Below, in pieces: positions 35,813 through 43,620 of a stretch of 64,000 bases of DNA. The notes under the pieces are model-generated. The model did not search any database, had not been told where the DNA came from, and saw only the letters and a program-made list of their open reading frames with translations. The stretch is taken from the NCBI RefSeq assembly GCF_001956295.1, contig NZ_MRTD01000015.1, forward strand, positions 124,001 to 188,000, written 5' to 3'. Position 1 is the stretch's first letter, and the number at the start of each line of letters is the position of its first letter. The DNA is from Paenibacillus sp. FSL A5-0031 (GTDB lineage Bacteria; Bacillota; Bacilli; Paenibacillales; Paenibacillaceae). A program made the position numbers and the translations under genes.

Positions 35813-35876
35813 AGTATACTTCACCCCCTAAAGACGTATTGCGCAGCGGCAAGGTTTCGACGATGATTCGCATCAT
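35802..35876 (-). CDS. 24-aa leader ORF overlapping the Gre-like start
   Basis: An ATG at 35874-35876 has GGAGG (35886-35890) nine bases upstream, the best ribosome site in the region. The frame encodes 24 residues (begins MMRIIVETLPLR, ends GGEVYYEP) and its TAG lies 10 bases past the Gre-like start codon, so the two are out of frame and overlap by 11 bases. This is the layout of a translationally coupled leader peptide. No known peptide family is recognised. Confidence 0.55.
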   Translation of the reverse strand: MMRIIVETLPLRNTSLGGEVYYEP

Positions 35877-35902
35877 TTGCTGCTTCCTCCTTATAAAAAT
35901 AT

Positions 35903-35960
35903 AGGCCTCTAAGAGTAGAGGCCTTGCTCCCATATTATCAGACTTCAATCAGAAGTCCAA
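35903..35960 (-). promoter_or_regulatory. Promoter with a 5'-terminal hairpin for the Gre leader
   Basis: On the minus strand TTGGAC (35955-35960) and TAATAT (35932-35937) are 17 bp apart, placing the RNA start near 35925. A perfect 9-bp stem AGGCCTCTA (35903-35911) with 35916-35924 would then be the very 5' end of the transcript, followed by TATATTTTTA. It could stabilise the mRNA or act as an early pause/attenuation site. Confidence 0.6.
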
Positions 35961-36099
35961 TCTCTAGTTATAATTGATTGAACCATTGCATTAACCTAGC
36001 GCTTCTCAATCCTCATTTGTCTCGCAAGGCAGCTGCACAAGCATTGTATAAGGGAGTTTCATATTGTATAGAAGACTACTAGGAAAGGAGCTGACAATA

Positions 36100-36381
36100 T
36101 TGTCTTGCAGACCATTTTGTCCGACAGTCCGGGTATATGATCCTCCAGTAACGGTTACCAGAGATGTTTTCCATCCACAAATCGTAGAGGTAGTTCATCA
36201 AGTAAACGTTGTTACACGTCATCACTGTGTTCCTTGTGAAAAACACCTTTATCAATACTGCTATGTTGATGAAAATCAAGTATGTGGCGAACAAGAAAAC
36301 AGATCAAACCGTTCGCATAAACGCAATAAAAGCGAGAGATCCTATATTTCGAGAGCAAAAAAGAAAAATTCAAAAAAATAG
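36100..36381 (+). CDS. CotD-like spore coat protein
   Basis: 93 aa from a TTG at 36100-36102, chosen because AAAGGAG is nine bases upstream; the frame opens 12 codons earlier. The N-terminus is Cys/Pro rich (SCRPFCPTVRVYDPPVTV), followed by FHPQIVEVVHQVNVVTRHHC, which resembles the His-rich repeat of CotD-type coat proteins. The C-terminus is very basic (Lys/Arg/Ser). A sequence CATATTGTA at 36060-36068 resembles a sigma-K -10, but the -35 is not convincing. Expected on the forespore surface if the identification holds. Confidence 0.7.
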   Translation: MSCRPFCPTVRVYDPPVTVTRDVFHPQIVEVVHQVNVVTRHHCVPCEKHLYQYCYVDENQVCGEQENRSNRSHKRNKSERSYISRAKKKNSKK

Positions 36382-36454
36382 TTGAAAAGCAAAGGGGCTG
36401 TCCCATAAGCATCAAGCTCGCTGAGGAATAGCTCGCTTTGAACGGGGGTATTGG

Positions 36455-36492
36455 TAGCAGTACAGGAGAGCTATTCCTGTACTGCTATTTTT
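36455..36492 (+). terminator. Hairpin with T-run inside the IS remnant
   Basis: A perfect 13-bp stem TAGCAGTACAGGA (36455-36467) pairs with 36475-36487 across a 7-nt loop, followed by TTTTT. It may end transcription from the coat gene upstream. Confidence 0.7.
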
Positions 36493-36502
36493 CTATTCTG
36501 GT

Positions 36503-36745
36503 CTATGCTTGCTTCATAGGATTATGGGCAAGCGAAAGCCACCCGACCTCCAGACTTACCTTAGGTAAGCTGCGAAGCAGAAACGCCGGAATCCTTGGTT
36601 ATTCTTTATCTGCCCTAAAATACTTTCGGGTTCAATCATTCGTCTTACCGACAGCGAATATCCTTCCTCGCTATTTCCCTTGCTTGCTGCTTGTAGCGCA
36701 TAATAACTCAGACTGACCATATCCAGCATCAGCGATGATCGTCGT
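36503..36745 (-). pseudogene. Transposase fragments, frameshifted
   Basis: Reading the minus strand, one frame gives TIIADAGYGQSELLC, matching the DAGYG region around the second Asp of DDE transposases. Another gives EPESILGQIKNNQGFRRF, and after a one-base loss the next frame continues LLRSLPKVSLEVGWLSLAHN to a stop at 36503. Joined, these are the C-terminal third of an IS1182-like transposase. It cannot be active. Confidence 0.75.
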
Positions 36746-36885
36746 ATGATTGTAATGTGCGCGAACCGATAGTGGAGCTTGAGGTCCTTTTTCTCGATGA
36801 AAGTAAGTTCTAAGTAGTGCTCAAAAAATCGCAAAATGACTTTTGAGACAGCCCCTTTGTTCATTTTTACATAGAAATGGCGCAT

Positions 36886-37086
36886 TTAAGGTGTTGTAAC
36901 ATCATCGTTTGTTATGGCATCATCCGTCGAATCAGGGGTGTTATTGGCGTCGTCTTCAATCACGTTGCTGTTGCCATTGTTATTAACATCCTTATCATTA
37001 TTGCAAGCGGAAGCGGTGAAAACAACAACGATACTCATCATCGTTATCAAAAGCAATTTATTAAGCTTTTTTGTAGGTTTATTCAT
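36886..37086 (-). CDS. Small Asn/Asp-rich lipoprotein
   Basis: 66 aa from the ATG at 37084-37086 (AAGGGAG eight bases upstream). A lysine-rich start, one hydrophobic segment (LLLITMMSIVVVFTASAC) and a lipobox with Cys28 are followed by a short, acidic, Asn/Asp/Thr-rich tail with no fold. It would be a small surface lipoprotein of unknown role. It starts 27 bp beyond the right repeat of the IS remnant. Similar short lipoproteins are common in spore formers, but I recognise no named family. Confidence 0.65.
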   Translation of the reverse strand: MNKPTKKLNKLLLITMMSIVVVFTASACNNDKDVNNNGNSNVIEDDANNTPDSTDDAITNDDVTTP

Positions 37087-37162
37087 GCTTAGTGCTCCCT
37101 TCATCTTCGTTGTATGATTATTCTTAAACAATACTTACCCCGCAGGAAATATTTGAATCAAC

Positions 37163-37184
37163 AAAAAAAGACCGAAATCGGTCT
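37163..37184 (-). terminator. Terminator of the 86-aa orphan gene
   Basis: AGACCGA (37169-37175) pairs with TCGGTCT (37178-37184) over a tight 2-nt loop, followed on the minus strand by TTTTTTT. Confidence 0.8.
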
Positions 37185-37220
37185 CTTTTCTTTGAAATCG
37201 CCTATGAAAACGATATAGAG

Positions 37221-37481
37221 TCAATAAAAAGATCCTTTGCGCATCTCAGTAAAATGAAATAATCCAGATCGATGATTCGATTCTCTTACCTTGTCGATCA
37301 TTTCGCACAAGCTTACCATCGTATCCGTATCTCTTGTTGATGAAGCGATCTGATACAGCGTGTTAAAGCTTCCTAAAGCATTCTCTTTATTAACTGCCCC
37401 GCTCTTCAAATTACTTAACACTCGTTCGCTCTCACTGTTAATGAACCAAACTATCCGCTTTCTGAAATTCGAATTAGTCAT
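37221..37481 (-). CDS. Hypothetical protein, 86 aa
   Basis: Start at the ATG 37479-37481, supported by GGAGGG seven bases upstream; the longer frame has no other ribosome site. The protein is helical in character (RKRIVWFINSESERVLSNLK, then DTMVSLCEMIDKVRES), without signal peptide or membrane segment. It has its own terminator. I do not recognise it. The size and the charged helices would fit a small regulatory or adaptor protein, but that is only a guess. Confidence 0.6.
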   Translation of the reverse strand: MTNSNFRKRIVWFINSESERVLSNLKSGAVNKENALGSFNTLYQIASSTRDTDTMVSLCEMIDKVRESNHRSGLFHFTEMRKGSFY

Positions 37482-37581
37482 GAGCAACCCTCCGCTGTCA
37501 ATAAAATAGCACCTGTTTAGTATAGCTTCATGCATAATAAAACGTTGTCGAAGTAAGAAGTCGAAAAAAAATATTTCACAA

Positions 37582-37620
37582 CAAAAATCCCGCTCCTTCA
37601 CGGTTAGTGAGAAGAGCAGG
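37582..37620 (-). terminator. Terminator of the SDR gene
   Basis: CCCGCTCCTTCAC (37589-37601) pairs imperfectly with GTGAGAAGAGCAGG (37607-37620); the minus strand continues ATTTTTGTTG. It lies 35 bp after the SDR stop codon. Confidence 0.8.
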
Positions 37621-37654
37621 AATATTGTCATGCTACTATTAGCATATATTCGTT

Positions 37655-38407
37655 CTAAATGATGTATGGATTCGCTGCCATTTGTTCAGCTTTTGCAACT
37701 GCATCTTCTAATGTCATTCCTACAAAATTTTGCGCATGAAAGAATCTACCACTTTTCTTATCATCTACAAAGGCACCAACTGCAATACCAGGAATAACAG
37801 TGTCTACTGAACTAGGTGCATGAGGGCCTCCCAGGTCCGTTCTGCACCAGCCTGGATCTGTTATATTAATCATGACGTTGGTTCCTTCCAGTCTGGAAGC
37901 CAAATCCTTCGTAAATTTATCAAGAGCGGCTTTACTTGCAGCATATCCTGCCTGCTCCGGCTCATTTTTAATACCGCTTGTCGTATTAATGACACGTCCG
38001 AATCCACGTTCAATCATCTTGGGAATTAAGCGGTGACAGATCGTTGCTATTGAAATGAAGTTAATACGGAAGCTCATCTCAAAATCTTTAATGGGTGTTT
38101 CCCAGTAATTGGTACGGTAGGCGATTTGAACTGCAGCATTGTTAAAAACGATATCTACAGGAGTATCCTTAGCTTCGATTTCATTAAGCATAGCAACTAC
38201 TTCTTCATGATTAGCCAGCTCCGCTTGGACGCAATACGCTTCTACACCAAGTGCCTTTACCTCTTGTTCCACCACTTTTGTATGTTCAATATTTCGACTA
38301 TGCAAAATCAAATTACAGCCTTGTTTGGCCATAAAAATTGCCGTCTGATAACCTACACCTCTGCTCGCGCCAGTAATTAGCGCCCATTTCCCATTTACGT
38401 TAACCAT
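37655..38407 (-). CDS. Short-chain dehydrogenase/reductase
   Basis: 250 aa from the ATG at 38405-38407 (AAGGAG eight bases upstream). The NAD(P) motif is ITGASRGVGYQTA, the second motif is NNAAVQ, and the catalytic triad is in INTTSGIKNEPEQAGYAASKAALDKF (Ser, Tyr, Lys). PGWCRTDLGG is the usual post-catalytic motif. It is downstream of the TolB-like gene with a 27-bp gap, so the two are probably cotranscribed. Substrate unknown. Confidence 0.9.
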   Translation of the reverse strand: MVNVNGKWALITGASRGVGYQTAIFMAKQGCNLILHSRNIEHTKVVEQEVKALGVEAYCVQAELANHEEVVAMLNEIEAKDTPVDIVFNNAAVQIAYRTNYWETPIKDFEMSFRINFISIATICHRLIPKMIERGFGRVINTTSGIKNEPEQAGYAASKAALDKFTKDLASRLEGTNVMINITDPGWCRTDLGGPHAPSSVDTVIPGIAVGAFVDDKKSGRFFHAQNFVGMTLEDAVAKAEQMAANPYII

Positions 38408-38434
38408 GAATAACTCTCCTTCAAACAAAAATAA

Positions 38435-39313
38435 TTATATAAATTTATAGCTAACAAAAGCGAGCTCGCTGCTATCCGGAGACCAAGAGTTCACATTGAT
38501 TGTGCCCTGACCGCCAAATAATTCAGCAATGACAGCATGTGGTCCGCCTTTGCTTGGCATTAGACGAATTTCAACATCTTTATTGGCAGGATGATCGTTC
38601 GGCTCAACATCACCCTTGCGGTAAGTAATATAAGCAACAGATTCTCCATCTGGAGAAACATGTGGAAACCAATTATTGCTCTCATCAAATGTCATTTGAG
38701 TCTGCTCGCTTCCATCAACGTTCATGCGCCATACTTGCATCAAGCCAGTTCTAGTCGAATTGAACCAAATATGTAGGCCGTCCGGCGAAAATTCCGGTCC
38801 ATCATCCAGACCTGGCGTATCGGTCAGCTGTGCTTCAATCCCGCCGTAAGCCGGTATCGTATAAATGTTGTACTGACCATTCCTTTCTGCACAGTAAGCG
38901 AGCGAGGCGCCGTCAGGAGACCAGCCGTGCAAATAGCTTGGTGCTAACGGTGTAATTAGGGCAGGCAAACCTTCAGATAATGAAAATATATAAATTCGTG
39001 ATTTTCCATCCTCCTGCGTGTGATGGCTTACCGCTAACTGTGTATTGTCAGGTGACAAAACATGATCATTGTTGCAATGATTGGCATACCCCGACTCGAT
39101 CAGCTTGCTTTCCCCAGTTGCTAGCTCAAAGGTGTAGAGCAGACCACCGCTGTTATAAATAAGATGGTTGCCATCTTTGGTCCAATTTGGCGCTTCAATT
39201 AAATGATTAAATTCAGCCAAAACCTTGCGTTCGCCAGTTTTCACATCGATCTTTTCAAGCATGCTGACTAATGTGCGCTTTTCATTATTTTTGGATTCTT
39301 GTGCAGCTTCCAT
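38435..39313 (-). CDS. TolB-like beta-propeller protein
   Basis: 292 aa with five or more PD40/WD40-like repeats, each with the motif (S)PDG: APNWTKDGNHLIY, HVLSPDNTQLAV, LHGWSPDGASLAYC, GPEFSPDGLHIWFN, FPHVSPDGESVAYI and WSPDSSELAFV. This indicates a six-bladed propeller like the C-domain of TolB. There is no signal peptide, so it is a cytoplasmic relative rather than periplasmic TolB. Such proteins may bind oligosaccharides or partner proteins. The ribosome site is weak (GGCGGT). Probably cotranscribed with the SDR gene. Confidence 0.83.
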   Translation of the reverse strand: MEAAQESKNNEKRTLVSMLEKIDVKTGERKVLAEFNHLIEAPNWTKDGNHLIYNSGGLLYTFELATGESKLIESGYANHCNNDHVLSPDNTQLAVSHHTQEDGKSRIYIFSLSEGLPALITPLAPSYLHGWSPDGASLAYCAERNGQYNIYTIPAYGGIEAQLTDTPGLDDGPEFSPDGLHIWFNSTRTGLMQVWRMNVDGSEQTQMTFDESNNWFPHVSPDGESVAYITYRKGDVEPNDHPANKDVEIRLMPSKGGPHAVIAELFGGQGTINVNSWSPDSSELAFVSYKFI

Positions 39314-39386
39314 CTCATATCTACCGCCTTATATAAGTATAAATTCAAAAATCTGCATTCACATGTATCACGGCACCTCTTTTGTG

Positions 39387-39474
39387 AACGCGTGTTTATG
39401 TATGCTAAAAAATAAATCCTATTTCTTAAATAGGACTTATTTCTATGTTGTTTTGATCATTATGAACACGCGTT
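39387..39474. promoter_or_regulatory. Paired 10-bp inverted elements AACGCGTGTT / AACACGCGTT
   Basis: AACGCGTGTT (39387-39396) and its exact reverse complement AACACGCGTT (39465-39474) flank the terminator upstream of the TolB-like gene. Each arm is itself nearly palindromic, like LacI-type operator cores. A looping or double-operator site for the TolB-SDR promoter is possible. Confidence 0.4.
39411..39442 (-). terminator. Terminator of the UPF0173/membrane protein operon
   Basis: On the minus strand AAATAAGTCCTATTT pairs with AAATAGGATTTATTT over a 3-nt loop and runs into TTTTTT. Confidence 0.85.
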
Positions 39475-39534
39475 AACAGGTACATCATACACAAAACGTG
39501 AAATCGCTGTCAATCCTTTTTACTCTCAAACGCC

Positions 39535-39789
39535 TTATTTCATTACATCATCTTTTACTTGTGTCTTCTTATATTCCAAATAACTCATAATGGCCACAGG
39601 CAAATTCAAAACACCCATTGCCATCATACTGTATATCGGCCATAAGTCTCGGAAAGTAGGCATATGAACGCCGTTGCCAACAGGTCCAGTTTTGGGCTGA
39701 CTCGCATCCCATAGCGCGTACCAAAGTAAACAGACTGACATTACGATTATAAAAACACATGTGACAATGTAAATTACATGCCTAGTCAT
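39535..39789 (-). CDS. Small two-helix membrane protein, 84 aa
   Basis: Two hydrophobic segments (IYIVTCVFIIVMSVCLLWYALW and IYSMMAMGVLNLPVAIMSYL) separated by a Pro/Gly loop, and a short charged tail. It overlaps the end of the UPF0173 hydrolase gene by four bases, so translation is coupled. Family not recognised. Its role would be linked to the hydrolase if the coupling is meaningful. Confidence 0.72.
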   Translation of the reverse strand: MTRHVIYIVTCVFIIVMSVCLLWYALWDASQPKTGPVGNGVHMPTFRDLWPIYSMMAMGVLNLPVAIMSYLEYKKTQVKDDVMK

Positions 39790-40475
39790 ACCGTTATTTT
39801 TTCGCCTGGTTTCAGAACTTTTCCGTTAATCCCTCTTTCTTGCAGCTGCTGCACGAAGCTTTCAGCCTCTTGGCGAATGGCAGGAAAAGTATTGTAATGA
39901 ACAGGCACAACCAGCTTCGCGTTATACCATATTGCCGCTTGCAGCGCATCATCTATCCCCATCGTATAATGATCGCCAATCGGAATAAAAGCGATATCGA
40001 TCGGATGACGGTCACCAATCATTTTCATATCGCCAAATAATGCGGTATCCCCTGCATGAAGAACATTTAGTTGTTCCATATTTACAATGTAACCGGCAGG
40101 CATGCCGCCGTACAAAATGGTTTTATCCTCTTCGACAACGATCCCTGAAGAATGGAACGCTTGTACCATTTTAGCTTTGGCAAATCCCAAATCTAACGTT
40201 CCGCCAATGTTCATGCCGATCGTTTTTACACCTTTCCATGACATATAAGCCGCGAGCTCCGGGTTCGCCACAACAGGAGCATCATTGCTTAATGCAATCT
40301 GATCCGCATCTAAAATATGGTCCATATGAGCATGAGTGAGGAGTACGGCATCCGTCTTTATCTCCTCCGCTTTCGTAGTGGCAAGCGGATTGCCTCTCAG
40401 AAAGGGATCGATAATAAGCGATTTATCCCCCGCGATCAATTGAATACAAGAGTGTCCATGATAAATAATATCCAT
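39786..40475 (-). CDS. UPF0173 metal-dependent hydrolase (YtkL-like)
   Basis: 229 aa, as in B. subtilis YtkL. Metallo-beta-lactamase fold with GHSCIQL at the start, the zinc motif LTHAHMDHI (HxHxDH), HAGDTALFGD, PIGDHYTMG, and VVPVHYNTFP at the end. It should be a cytoplasmic hydrolase of unknown substrate. GGAGGATG lies eleven bases upstream of the ATG. It follows the cyclase-family gene on the same strand at 63 bp, so the three genes may form one unit. Confidence 0.9.
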   Translation of the reverse strand: MDIIYHGHSCIQLIAGDKSLIIDPFLRGNPLATTKAEEIKTDAVLLTHAHMDHILDADQIALSNDAPVVANPELAAYMSWKGVKTIGMNIGGTLDLGFAKAKMVQAFHSSGIVVEEDKTILYGGMPAGYIVNMEQLNVLHAGDTALFGDMKMIGDRHPIDIAFIPIGDHYTMGIDDALQAAIWYNAKLVVPVHYNTFPAIRQEAESFVQQLQERGINGKVLKPGEKITV

Positions 40476-40538
40476 AAAAACATCATCCTCCTTCGTTTTA
40501 GTTGAAAGCTTGGGCTTGCTGTATGTCTCATTATATCG

Positions 40539-41156
40539 TTATTCTTTTACGCGTGCGATCACTCGTGCTATAGATGAGTCCGCTTGAATAAGGAGCGGCA
40601 GCGCTATAATTTCAAAGGCTTGAATGCCAATCAGCCGCTTCACATTCGCTAAATTTTCTATAATAAAAATATTGCTGCCAAACAAGCTTTTATGAATGGA
40701 AAACGGATAGCGATCAGGCGAAGGCGTATCTAAACCGATCATTTTCACCTTTTTTCGAATAAGCAAATCAACAAAATCGGCGGTCAACACCGGATAATCG
40801 CTGAAATAATAAGGTTTCCCATAAAAATCGCCGTGCCCAGTATGTAAAATAACGATCTGTCCCTCATGAATACGTGTTTCGTACTCTTCTTTGTAATCAA
40901 CTACTGCAGCCCCAGTTACATCCAGCAGTACGCCATCTCCAACAAATTGCTCAACTGAGGTTTCTGTCATATATTTCTGAATGTCCAATAAGTGCATCGG
41001 GCCGTCGATATGAGTACCTGCATGCATATTAATCGATAATTGGTGGTTATTGTACCCATCACTTTGAAAATGACTGCTTTGCACCAGAGTCGTCTCTGTG
41101 TGCCCCGGAAATACCGGCATCCCTTCATGAATCATATGCGTCAAGTCTATGATCAT
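40539..41156 (-). CDS. Cyclase family protein (kynurenine formamidase-like)
   Basis: 205 aa. The metal motif HAGTHIDGPMHL (HxGTHxDxPxH) and LIDLTHMIHEGMPVFPGH at the N-terminus define the family, whose members hydrolyse formamide or ring bonds, such as N-formylkynurenine. QIVILHTGHGDFYG and IGLDTPSPDRYPFSIHKSLF are also typical. GGAGGATG lies upstream of the ATG. No tryptophan-degradation gene is nearby, so the specific substrate is open. Confidence 0.9.
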   Translation of the reverse strand: MIIDLTHMIHEGMPVFPGHTETTLVQSSHFQSDGYNNHQLSINMHAGTHIDGPMHLLDIQKYMTETSVEQFVGDGVLLDVTGAAVVDYKEEYETRIHEGQIVILHTGHGDFYGKPYYFSDYPVLTADFVDLLIRKKVKMIGLDTPSPDRYPFSIHKSLFGSNIFIIENLANVKRLIGIQAFEIIALPLLIQADSSIARVIARVKE

Positions 41157-41341
41157 ACTGCCACATCCTCCTGCATGAATTGTCTTTATCTTACATAAAA
41201 AACTATATCATATCAGTGTTGTTTACGAAAATGGGCTTTGCGGCAGGATGAGAAAAAATCCAAATTGGACTAGGAGTAAAATTGATTTAGGACAAGCAAC
41301 GAGGAGAGTGAAGCATAAGTTTGAGGTTTATTGTTATTTTG

Positions 41342-41608
41342 TTAAATTGAAGTTTGCATCTGTGAAGCTTTAATGCCCAGCGATATTTTCATAACCAATT
41401 GTTTCAATTGCTTCTGCTGGAGCACGGCTTCCTTAACAAAAAAAGCTTCATCACGAATCAATGCTGCAAGTGTATCCATCGCTGCTTTGGCTGCAAGGAA
41501 CTCATCTTCAAGCAAATAATAAGCCGCTTGATAGGCATATGTTTCATGCTGCTTCAGGATGGATGCTTTCCACTGCAGCTCACCATTTCTTATTAATGTT
41601 GTATTCAC
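41342..41608 (-). CDS. Hypothetical protein, 88 aa
   Basis: GTG start at 41606-41608 with AGGAGGG some twelve bases upstream, a long but usable spacing. The protein is all helical and charged (LKQHETYAYQAAYYLLEDEF, AAMDTLAALIRDEAFFVKEA), which faintly recalls the first helices of ECF sigma region 2, but the rest of a sigma factor is absent. It could be a remnant or an anti-sigma/adaptor. No confident function. Confidence 0.5.
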   Translation of the reverse strand: MNTTLIRNGELQWKASILKQHETYAYQAAYYLLEDEFLAAKAAMDTLAALIRDEAFFVKEAVLQQKQLKQLVMKISLGIKASQMQTSI

Positions 41609-41733
41609 AGCAACTATTCACCCTCCTGAAGTACCTATTCCACGCGTTGTATGGATAAATTAACTATACACAACACCTCACCATCCACCTAGTACCATGT
41701 TTCTGTAGTACTTGACAAACGTGAAGGAAGATT

Positions 41734-41769
41734 AAAAAAAGGATGGCCCCTTCACATAAGGAGCCATCC
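41734..41769 (-). terminator. Terminator of the MORN-repeat gene
   Basis: GGATGGCCCCTT (41741-41752) pairs with AAGGAGCCATCC (41758-41769, one mismatch) and is followed on the minus strand by TTTTTTT. Confidence 0.9.
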
Positions 41770-41788
41770 GCTTAAAATCTATTATGCA

Positions 41789-42508
41789 TTAAGCCAAAGG
41801 CACCCGCTTAGCTAAGCTTTCAAACTTAATCAAATGCGTGTTTACTTGCGATTGAATGCCTTGTAAATATTTAAGTGTCGCTTTGTTCTGTTTTACCAAA
41901 GAAGGGTTTTCGTTAAATGCGACAGCATAATGCTTCATCACTTTACCCTTCATAAACTGAATGGTTGAGAAAGTACCATTTTTCCATGCTTCCTTCATCT
42001 TCACATTCGTACCGATCACTTGAAGATTCATCGTTGCATCTTTGTAGTTAAAGCTATATGCTGGCTCATCTTTCACATGCAATACGGAATATCCTGCTGT
42101 GAATTTGTCATTCGTAAACTGACCGAATTGAATCTTATGAGATTGTACACTGCCATCCGAGCGGATAGTCTTCGTATTCAATGAACCATTGCCTGATTTA
42201 ATATCGTTTTTCCAAGCGCCATCGTATGTAATTTCTGTGCCTTCGCTTGTAGATCTGCTCACAAATTTACCAAGCCCGCTTCGTTTGCCGTCCACCCAAT
42301 CACCTGAATACGTTTTTGTTTGGTACCAGGACATTGTTCCCTTTCCATGCGGTTTGCCGTTTTTCAATTGTCCGTAATAGACGACGTTTTTTGAAATTTC
42401 AAGATACTCTTTTTTGACTGCGGCTTCTGCGGTGGTTCCTCCACTTGTTCCTGCAAAAACAACGACTACCAGAAACAAACTTAGCATAAGTGAACACATT
42501 TTTTTCAT
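41789..42508 (-). CDS. Secreted MORN-repeat protein
   Basis: 239 aa. A Sec signal peptide (MKKMCSLMLSLFLVVVVFAG) and AEAA cleavage region precede three MORN-like repeats: YYGQLKNGKPHGKGTMSWY, YSGDWVDGKRSGLGKF and YDGAWKNDIKSGNGSL. The rest is a beta-rich tail. In bacteria such repeats occur in secreted or envelope proteins. A strong terminator follows. The ribosome site is weak. Function unknown. Confidence 0.8.
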   Translation of the reverse strand: MKKMCSLMLSLFLVVVVFAGTSGGTTAEAAVKKEYLEISKNVVYYGQLKNGKPHGKGTMSWYQTKTYSGDWVDGKRSGLGKFVSRSTSEGTEITYDGAWKNDIKSGNGSLNTKTIRSDGSVQSHKIQFGQFTNDKFTAGYSVLHVKDEPAYSFNYKDATMNLQVIGTNVKMKEAWKNGTFSTIQFMKGKVMKHYAVAFNENPSLVKQNKATLKYLQGIQSQVNTHLIKFESLAKRVPLA

Positions 42509-42664
42509 TGAACATCACTACCCCATTCTTTGTTTGTTTAAATTCATTCTATTAGGCTAATACACACCCTATGCGAATTTGAAACATTTCCCAAAAATGA
42601 GGTTCAGCTAAGCGGATCATTTTATCTTTATATTCTGGAATTAATTGAATTTCTGCATCAATTT

Positions 42665-43213
42665 CTACTGAGCAGCTTCCCTATCCTCAGTAATAATCGC
42701 ATAGATCGCATGGTCTTCCCAAACGCCATTAATTTTCAAATATTTGGTGGAAAGTCCTTCGTATCTAAAGCCAGCTTTCGTAAGCACTCGGACCGATGGC
42801 AAGTTTCTTGGCATCACTCCTGCTTGAATACGATGCAAGCCGATCTGATCAAACGCAAATTTGACACATAATGATACGGCTTCAGTCGCATAACCTTTGC
42901 CGTTATGCTCTTGATCAAGGAAGTAACCCAGATACGCATTTTGAAAAGGGCCTCGCGCTATGCCTGATAATTCGATTCTCCCTACAAGCCTATTCGACTC
43001 GTTAAGAAACACGCCAAACACAAAACCTTGATCATTAGCCGCAGCTTGCAGGCTTGATTCAATCATTTTTTTCTGTTCTTCGATCGTAAAATAATGCTCT
43101 GGCCTTATAGGCTCAAATGGCTGAAAAAAATGAAAATTCCTTCGTCTAATTGCAAGCAGCTCTTCGGTATCCTTTATTTCTAATGGAGACAGATATATTT
43201 TCTCACCTTTCAC
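42665..43213 (-). CDS. GNAT N-acetyltransferase, RimJ/RimL type
   Basis: 182 aa with the RimJ-like start IYLSPLEIKDTEELLAIRR, the acetyl-CoA loop LDQEHNGKGYATEAVSLCV and the later MPRNLPSVRVLTKAGFRYEG. This family acetylates N-terminal amino groups of ribosomal proteins or small amines. GTG start with GGAGTGATG upstream. Single gene. Confidence 0.87.
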   Translation of the reverse strand: MKGEKIYLSPLEIKDTEELLAIRRRNFHFFQPFEPIRPEHYFTIEEQKKMIESSLQAAANDQGFVFGVFLNESNRLVGRIELSGIARGPFQNAYLGYFLDQEHNGKGYATEAVSLCVKFAFDQIGLHRIQAGVMPRNLPSVRVLTKAGFRYEGLSTKYLKINGVWEDHAIYAIITEDREAAQ

Positions 43214-43334
43214 AAACCATCACTCCTAAGCTTTTTATTTGCGTATGAAATGCCATTTTCCGCATCAATGCAATACTCATTATACTCATCTTTGTGAGCA
43301 TTGTAATTTTTTCGAAAAATCTGTTTTTAAACTT

Positions 43335-43364
43335 GCATACATTTACAATTTACAAACCATAATA
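43335..43364 (+). promoter_or_regulatory. Sigma-G promoter of the SASP gene
   Basis: GCATA (43335-43339), an exact 18-bp spacer and CATAATA (43358-43364) match the sigma-G consensus GHATR-N18-CATWMTA. The -10 ends 30 bp before the SASP start. Confidence 0.85.
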
Positions 43365-43394
43365 ACCTTACATCCCATGAAGGAGTGATAAAAC

Positions 43395-43610
43395 ATGAGC
43401 AGAAGAAGTTCGAATACTTTAGTCGTACCGCAAGCAAGACAAGCCATTTCACAATTGAAAACAGAGGCAGCACAGCAATTAGGTGTACAATTCTCGCAAG
43501 ATGGTTATAACGGTAACTTATCGACTCGTGATGCAGGCTCAATCGGTGGATATATTACGAAGAAGCTCGTCCAAATTGCTGAACAACAATTAGGTCAACG
43601 CAACTTCTAA
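43395..43610 (+). CDS. Alpha/beta-type small acid-soluble spore protein
   Basis: 71 aa, a DNA-protective SASP made in the forespore and cut by GPR at germination. The family pattern is complete: LVVPQARQAISQLKTEAAQQLGV, where the GPR site is around TEA, and LSTRDAGSIGGYITKKLV near the C-terminus. AAGGAG is seven bases upstream of the ATG. It is followed by a hairpin and then directly by a gerA-type operon on the same strand, with no other promoter visible. Confidence 0.96.
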   Translation: MSRRSSNTLVVPQARQAISQLKTEAAQQLGVQFSQDGYNGNLSTRDAGSIGGYITKKLVQIAEQQLGQRNF

Positions 43611-43620
43611 ACAACAGCCA

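Larger units (their letters stand above)
36390..36859. mobile_element. Decayed, internally deleted IS remnant with terminal repeats
   Basis: The ends are inverted repeats: CAAAGGGGCTGTCCCA at the left and, on the other strand at the right, CAAAGGGGCTGTCTCA, one mismatch in 16. The 470-bp interior holds pieces of a transposase on the minus strand. Full elements of this kind are about 1.5-1.8 kb, so most of the gene is lost. No clear target duplication is seen. The end sequence and protein fragments suggest an IS1182-like family. Confidence 0.72.

Noticed and set aside
36438..36716. Plus-strand 92-codon frame
   Set aside because: It lies wholly in the IS remnant opposite the decayed transposase and matches nothing.
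41342..41608. ECF sigma factor
   Set aside because: Only a faint resemblance of two helices to region 2; regions 2.4 and 4 are absent in 88 aa.
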